Source: a virus. Taken from it: DNA of 28,304 bases. The notes under the pieces are model-generated. The model was not told the DNA's origin and made no database searches. It saw only the letters and a list, made by a program, of their open reading frames with translations. The stretch spans positions 1 to 28,304 of the IMG/VR virus record IMGVR_UViG_3300042945_001946; one strand, given 5' to 3'. This document shows, piece by piece, positions 28,304 to 28,304 of the stretch; within the stretch, counting starts at the first letter, position 1, and every line of letters begins with the position of its first letter. A program made the position numbers and the translations under genes.

Positions 28304-28304
28304 A

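Noticed and set aside
1-28304. tRNA genes, CRISPR arrays, insertion sequences, integrase or attachment sites
   Set aside because: None was seen; nearly all bases are accounted for by phage genes and short signals. A tRNAscan-SE and CRISPR finder run would confirm this.

Overview
This window looks like part of the genome of a T4-like myovirus that infects marine picocyanobacteria, most likely Synechococcus. Two gene sets support this. One is T4-type baseplate, neck and replication genes (gp5-like hub, gp26, gp54, gp4, gp48, gp53, gp32, gp59, gp33). The other is the usual cyanophage metabolic cargo: psbA, two hli genes, talC, speD, thyX, phoH, glutaredoxin, peroxiredoxin, and DUF1825/DUF4278-type small proteins. 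The DNA is AT-rich and densely coded. T4-type late promoter motifs (NATAAATA) and sigma-70-like promoters are both visible. No tRNA, CRISPR array, insertion sequence or integrase was seen.

Layout. Positions 1-9397 (minus strand) hold a tail-hub operon: gp54, gp26 with an out-of-frame extension, two large Gly-rich tail proteins that each carry a wall-hydrolase domain, a gp27-position protein, a small acidic protein and a gp5-like hub cut by the window edge. Positions 9429-12554 (plus strand) hold gp4, a conserved 171-aa protein, gp48 and gp53. A terminator at 12575-12598 separates these from the convergent minus-strand replication/late-transcription operon phoH - exonuclease - gp33 - gp59 - DUF1825 - gp32 (12626-16180). 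Positions 16190-22437 (minus) hold thyX, small cyanophage proteins, a DUF4278 gene behind a structured leader, grx, speD, an HNH gene, talC and a metallophosphoesterase. Positions 22530-24322 hold a homing-endonuclease-like gene and psbA split by a 212-nt group I intron. Short plus-strand genes diverge from psbA (24497-24906). The rest (minus) is a lysis gene, peroxiredoxin, two hli genes with a tiny membrane peptide between them, and a family-25 glycosyltransferase.

Most notable observations. (1) The lysis gene appears to need a programmed -1 frameshift: a C39-peptidase ORF ends at a dnaX-type A AAA AAG heptamer followed at once by UAG and then a perfect 9-bp hairpin. The -1 frame encodes a complete GH24 lysozyme domain that has no start codon of its own. 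(2) gp26 ends with U UUU UUC, an 8-nt spacer and an 8-bp hairpin, which would fuse it to a 58-codon extension just upstream of the long tail proteins, as in the lambda G/GT tail chaperones. (3) psbA is interrupted between the codons for R334 and N335 (plant numbering) by an ORF-less group I intron, next to a free-standing endonuclease gene. (4) The gp32 leader carries five AATAC motifs with an exact 9-nt period.

How the parts work together. The psbA, hli, talC and prx genes would sustain photosystem II, carbon flow and redox balance during infection. thyX, phoH, the exonuclease, gp59 and gp32 serve DNA metabolism, and gp33 works on late promoters. The tail module builds a baseplate whose wall-digesting activities seem to sit in two separate proteins rather than in the visible part of gp5. 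After removal of small genes and signals, no stretch longer than 300 bases is left unexplained.
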